From contig CALYCZ020000333.1 of NCBI GenBank assembly GCA_944470555.2, positions 24,954-88,953 on the forward strand: a stretch of 64,000 nucleotides of DNA, given 5' to 3'. The notes beneath the pieces were generated by a model, which did not search any database, was not told where the DNA came from, and saw only the letters and a program-made list of their open reading frames with translations. Position numbers and translations under genes: made by a program. Numbering within the stretch: position 1 is the first letter of the stretch; every line of letters begins with the position of its first letter. The DNA comes from Heterobilharzia americana. Its lineage: Eukaryota > Platyhelminthes > Trematoda > Strigeidida > Schistosomatidae. Below, piece after piece: positions 59,935-64,000 of the stretch.

Positions 59935-60465
59935 GCCAAGTCTCTGAAGCATACAGAAGCACCGACTTGACTGAATTGGTGTTGAAAATCTGCATGTTGT
60001 TCCGCATGCTGAGTGCAGAAGATGTTCACACTGTTTTCAGGCTAATGAGGGCCTGTCTTGCTGTCTTTCCGATTCTGACTTTGACATCTTCGTCTGTGCC
60101 TCTGCCTGTAGTTGAAACAGTGCTTCCCAGATAGGTGAAGGAGGTTGCTTCCTTTAAGTTTCTCCCGTTCATGGTGATTGGAGCTTGTTGTTGTTGTTGT
60201 TGTTGGTGCAGTAACTTCATCACTTCTGTCTTTTCTACATTCACTTGGAGTCTCGTCTTCGCTGCCCGGCCCTGCCTCTTCTGTCAACTTGTTAGTTTTC
60301 GCCTGTAGATCTTCAAGTTTGTGTGACATCAGGTACAAGTGATCACTGACGAAATCCAGATCTTCTAGGTTCTTTCCCGCAATCCAGCTAGCGTATCCCC
60401 CGTCTTCTCACAGCTCTCCACTGTTTATTGCATGATCCAGTCGACCACAATCAAAAATAGGCAGC
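59935..60465 (-). mobile_element. RTE-clade LINE fragment (SR2 type), antisense
   Basis: The minus strand starts at the VDWIMQ block (about 60440), then LEDLDFVSDHLYLMSHKLED (catalytic region with an extra residue: F-V-S-D-H), KTNKLTEEAGPG, MNVEKTEVMKLL with a short glutamine tract (about 7), APITMNGRNLKEATSFTYLG, KTARQALISLKTV and the FNTNSVKS-like end near 59940. Both ends are cut. The sequence is clearly diverged from the 30/39-kb pair. Confidence 0.82.
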
Positions 60466-61567
60466 ATTCTTTTTATTGTTCATTATTATCATATTCATTA
60501 TTGTAATATACTTTTGTTTTTTTTCTTTTCTTTTCTTCTAGAAATGTATACAAGACAATTATCACCACTATACAATTCTTTGACAACACTTGTCGCTTAT
60601 CTCACCACTTGTTATCCATTCGTTCCTCCTTATTCACAGTGACCCATTTTCTATCTGTTCCACTTGAACAAATACCACACACCTACATCGATTGTATATT
60701 TTGCATATTGACTGAGCAACTCCCTTTTTAGTGCAATTATCTGTCACCTTACTCAGTATAAATACGACTGTACAACTTGATAATGAAGTCGTTGAAAAGA
60801 AATGCTTCTTCTTTGCTGATATATGCCTTGAACTTACCTATCCTTATGGAAGTGACAGGCAATATTAGTTTGTATTCTGTACACGTGATTCAAGGAATGA
60901 GTGCGTGCAAAAATCCTTGAGAAGTGGTGTCCTCTGGAGCAATCTTTCCATTCATTGCTCTTAATTCACCCTCCAAAACTGTAAAATTTCTAGTTCTTGA
61001 AACCAAAAAGCAGTTTCTCAATTTCCATGTGGTCATTGAATAAACGTGATCAACTTGGTTACACATCTCCTATTCCCCCACTTCTATTCGGAAAACTTAT
61101 AACTCACTTTGTTACATTATACTTCACTACATAGTTTCAACTCACACTTATTTATTCATGCTTCGTATATATAATTGCTAATCTTATGTAATTTGTTTTG
61201 ACTAGAATCCATTGAGAATTATTGTTCGACGAAGCATATTGTCATATCTTACAAGTGAATGTGGATGTATACTGTATTTCAATATGATTGCATAATATCT
61301 GAAGATGATTTCACTGAAAATAGATTTGTTCAGTGACGTCTTTCTTCTTTAAGTGTTCTGTCGGCGAAGACAATTTCCTTCCACATTTAGTTATAGAATG
61401 TTGCTGGTGATCTTAAGAACTTTCTTACCGATTACTTTATGACACTACTATGATATACTAGTTCATTATGAGTAGTTATTCTAGACAAAGTATTCAGTGA
61501 AAACGTCATAAACTTCATATAAAAATGATATCAGTAGAAGACGCTTTCATTGTGTATATGATGTCAT
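60466..61567. other. AT-rich sequence, nothing recognised
   Basis: No feature that I can support. Confidence 0.4.
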
Positions 61568-62000
61568 CATCATGATCATTATGAACATAGGACCAGGCAT
61601 TACTGCGTAACGGTCCGAGTTGCCACACCTCATATCAGCACATCAAGTAAAAAGGTAGTGAGGTGAAGGATGAAGATAAGTGAATGCAGTCAAAAGAAAT
61701 ATAAAGTACGAAAACAAAAGAAAGAGGGGTGACAAAATGGTGAGATTGGGTATAGAGACGTTAAGATGACGATAATGTGTGTATACATCTGCGCCACTGA
61801 CTTCGGTTCTGAGCCATATCACCTAGGGTCTCCAACCACTGGTTCCTCTTGTCCCGTGGACCCCAACCACCTAGTCTGCATCGTCTCCACCGTACATGGC
61901 TTAAACCAACAGTCAGAGACTTCATACATTGGTGCCATGTTTTAGTCTGGCCACCTCGGGCCTTTTTCCAGCCTGGACCCACCTCAGCCAACATTGTATA
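61568..62000 (-). mobile_element. RTE-clade LINE 3' end (SR3 type), antisense
   Basis: The minus-strand frame 61994-61761 reads LAEVGPGWKKARGGQTKTWH, QCMKSLTVGLSHVRWRRC, RLGGWGPRDKRNQWLETLGD and MAQNRSQWRRCIHTLSSS without a break. A 3' UTR follows (gtgatatgaggtgtggcaac, cgttacgcagtaatgcctgg) and a GATGAT-rich tail at 61562-61580. It is the best preserved SR3-type end in the window and is only about 430 bases long. Confidence 0.85.
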
Positions 62001-63155
62001 TGATGTACACTTTGATCAGATACGCCTCGTATGAAATTCCAGTGCAAACCAGTACTTTACCAACAACAAAGTGAATCAGATAAGACACTCCTTTTCCTAA
62101 ATGTTTAATTATGGATGAGACAGTTAGTTATATTAGACATTTTTAGTTAAAAGTCACCTTCTTCGCCTAGACATCTGATCAGCTTAAAAAGCTACATGTA
62201 ATTTCAGAGATACCAAGCCAAGGCATAACATTTATGCTGTTATAATCATTATGAAATGACTGTTTATTTCAATGTATAGATTAAAATATGTATGAAAGGA
62301 TTTCACGAAAAGTACAGTACAGTAAATTAGTTGATCACTGAAGAAGAACTGTTTTCTTGTTATGTAGTTGTAAGCCCCGACCATACTCAAGCGACCAGTT
62401 GATACTCTGGTCATCAGACTAGAAGATTCATCATCAAAGTCCACTTTACTTGATGTTAAATGCTTGGAGACAATTATTCATACACATCAGTAAGGTATAT
62501 CAGCAATCCTAAGGGAACTGTTGTTTCCTTAGTACTCAATGATTAACAACATGAATTTCGTAACTGTTCAGTGACTGGTCAGTGTGTTCAACACTTTTCT
62601 ATAGTAATCTGAGTAACTTATTATCAATGTCTTCGGTTACAGCACTGAGCAACGCATGTTCAGGCCTCGGGGGGGGGATACATAGATTCTTTCGAGGTTG
62701 TAGATAAAGCTTGTTGACAAGTACTAAACAGCATAAACTCTAAGTCAAGGGGGATTTTCAACTATCTTTTAACTCTATAACATTAGCATATTACTATCTT
62801 TGAACAGTTTACAAATCAACTGAAAATACTATTCGTAAATTTATATCCAAATCCTTGAGTATGATCCTCTTTTTTGTGACTACCTGAAATATCATCTTTC
62901 AAGAATTTTCTAGTTAGTTGAAGTACTGAGAATTTACAAGTACAAACACTTACCGTTTGTTTCAAGAAAAGTATGAACGGTTACTTTGTTTAATTGTTTA
63001 TCAAGTAACACAATTTCTAGGTAATTTGTAAAACTTTACTCGGTAACTATTTTTTATTTATATATCTGCAAATTGAGTTGATTATCAATTGTTTGAAAAA
63101 CTTTGACATTATCATGATATTTTATTACGTAAACACTACAGAGATAGTATAATTG
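62001..63155. other. AT-rich sequence, nothing recognised
   Basis: No feature supported apart from a short G run at 62671-62678. Confidence 0.4.
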
Positions 63156-63325
63156 CTTTTATATGATACCGTCATTGATTGGACCGAATTCATCGGTCTC
63201 TATTAACATATGGACTCCTGTGTGGATGCCTCAATATTGCCTGTGTTCTAATTATATAGTAATGATGGATCGTGGCTAACAGTGGAATCCAGGATGCTCA
63301 TTTCGTCTTATTTGCCACTCCTATT
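63156..63325 (-). mobile_element. SM-alpha-type SINE, 3' fragment with half a hammerhead
   Basis: On the minus strand it begins inside stem II (gtggcaaataagacgaaatg), keeps GAAA, the stem III region and gcatcctggattccactg, then runs to the same 3' end as the copy at 36717 (atgacggtatcatat, near 63160). The CTGANGA half and the pol III boxes are missing. Confidence 0.72.
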
Positions 63326-64000
63326 CTATCCTATTTGTTTATCCTTTATATCTTGTATGCCAAACCTTTTCAATGGGTTTTTCTAGTTCTCCAGTTAATC
63401 AAAGACGCTTGTAAATCAACTATAGTGATAGTTTGTTATGTTAAAAGCAAGTACTCAAAACTTTTTTATGAAGCTTCGATGAAGCATTACAATATCTACC
63501 AACCAAAACCCCCTAGTTCATACAGTAACTCAAGTAGAACATTCATACCTTTAGCTATAAATAGATTACACTATTTCTTAATCCTTAGAATGTTTGTGTT
63601 GTTTTTCAGATAAATTTTCCAATTTTCAGTTATCGAAGTAGGTTGATAGATGCGTCATGATTAAATACGACTAAACTACTTTTGAAGTTTAACTTGTCTC
63701 CTTTTGAAAGGCATAAACTGAAGCAACAGAATATAAGTAAATTTTGAATCATAGACAATACATTAATCAAATTATCAACACCTTTGTTTTCAGCGTACTT
63801 TATGTGTTTTCTTTTATGGAAATCGTTACGTCTGCTTTCATCTAAGTTAGGGAAATGATTATCCTCAGGTCAACTTTTCAACTGATAGACTGCACTATAT
63901 TTTATTCTGAGCATTTTATTCCCCTTTTTTTCTTTGAATTGAATAAAAACTCAATTTCTGATGTAGGGAACTAATGTAAGTGTTACCCGATTATTTTTTT
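63326..64000. other. AT-rich sequence, nothing recognised
   Basis: A 113-codon plus frame (63272-63613) starts within the SM-alpha fragment and is AT-driven. I do not regard it as a gene. Confidence 0.35.

Overview
The window looks like repeat-dense nuclear DNA from a blood fluke (Schistosoma or a close schistosomatid). The evidence is the mix of repeat families: RTE-clade LINEs of the SR2/SR3 type, a CR1-like (SR1-type) LINE, several Penelope-like elements (PLEs) with GIY-YIG endonuclease remnants, tRNA-derived SINEs, and an SM-alpha-type SINE that carries a hammerhead ribozyme motif. The species cannot be fixed by eye. I see no operons, no rRNA and no convincing true tRNA gene. Almost every long open frame is a decayed transposon ORF or a translated microsatellite.

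Layout. 0-4 kb: two PLE loci, both with head-to-head inverted 3' ends; the first is split by an RTE fragment with a clean 13-bp target-site duplication. 4.6-6.3 kb: a cluster of tRNA-derived SINE-like units, one a palindromic pair. 7.8-10.8 kb: RTE 3' fragments in both orientations. 11.4-15.5 kb: a long decayed CR1-like LINE whose ORF1 finger is split by an antisense RTE tail. 16-25 kb: CR1-like and gag-like relics in much unrecognised sequence. 26-28 kb: an RTE copy of the SR3 type with an intact YADD box. 29.5-33.4 kb: an RTE (antisense)/PLE (sense) chimera, repeated almost identically at 38.3-40.4 kb. 35.2-37.2 kb: two palindromic SINE pairs, one with two hammerhead motifs. 41.1-49.7 kb: a tandem array of three nearly identical ~2.93-kb units, without recognised transposon coding sequence. 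51.6-56.6 kb: three PLE pieces, including the most complete one, which runs into a 1-kb (TTCA)n tract. 57-64 kb: microsatellite-rich sequence, RTE tails and an SM-alpha fragment.

Host genes: none is certain. The best candidate is a 141-base terminal exon on the minus strand at 34.78-34.92 kb (splice acceptor, 46 codons, stop). Weaker exon candidates lie at 7.6, 57.1 and 57.8 kb. They may belong to genes with very long, transposon-filled introns.

The most unusual themes are: simple repeats that have exploded inside retroelement reading frames, with repeat number setting the downstream reading frame in two otherwise matching copies; recurrent head-to-head inverted pairs in both PLEs and SINEs; and the young 2.93-kb tandem array with palindromic junctions and a 221-base junction segment missing from its last unit.
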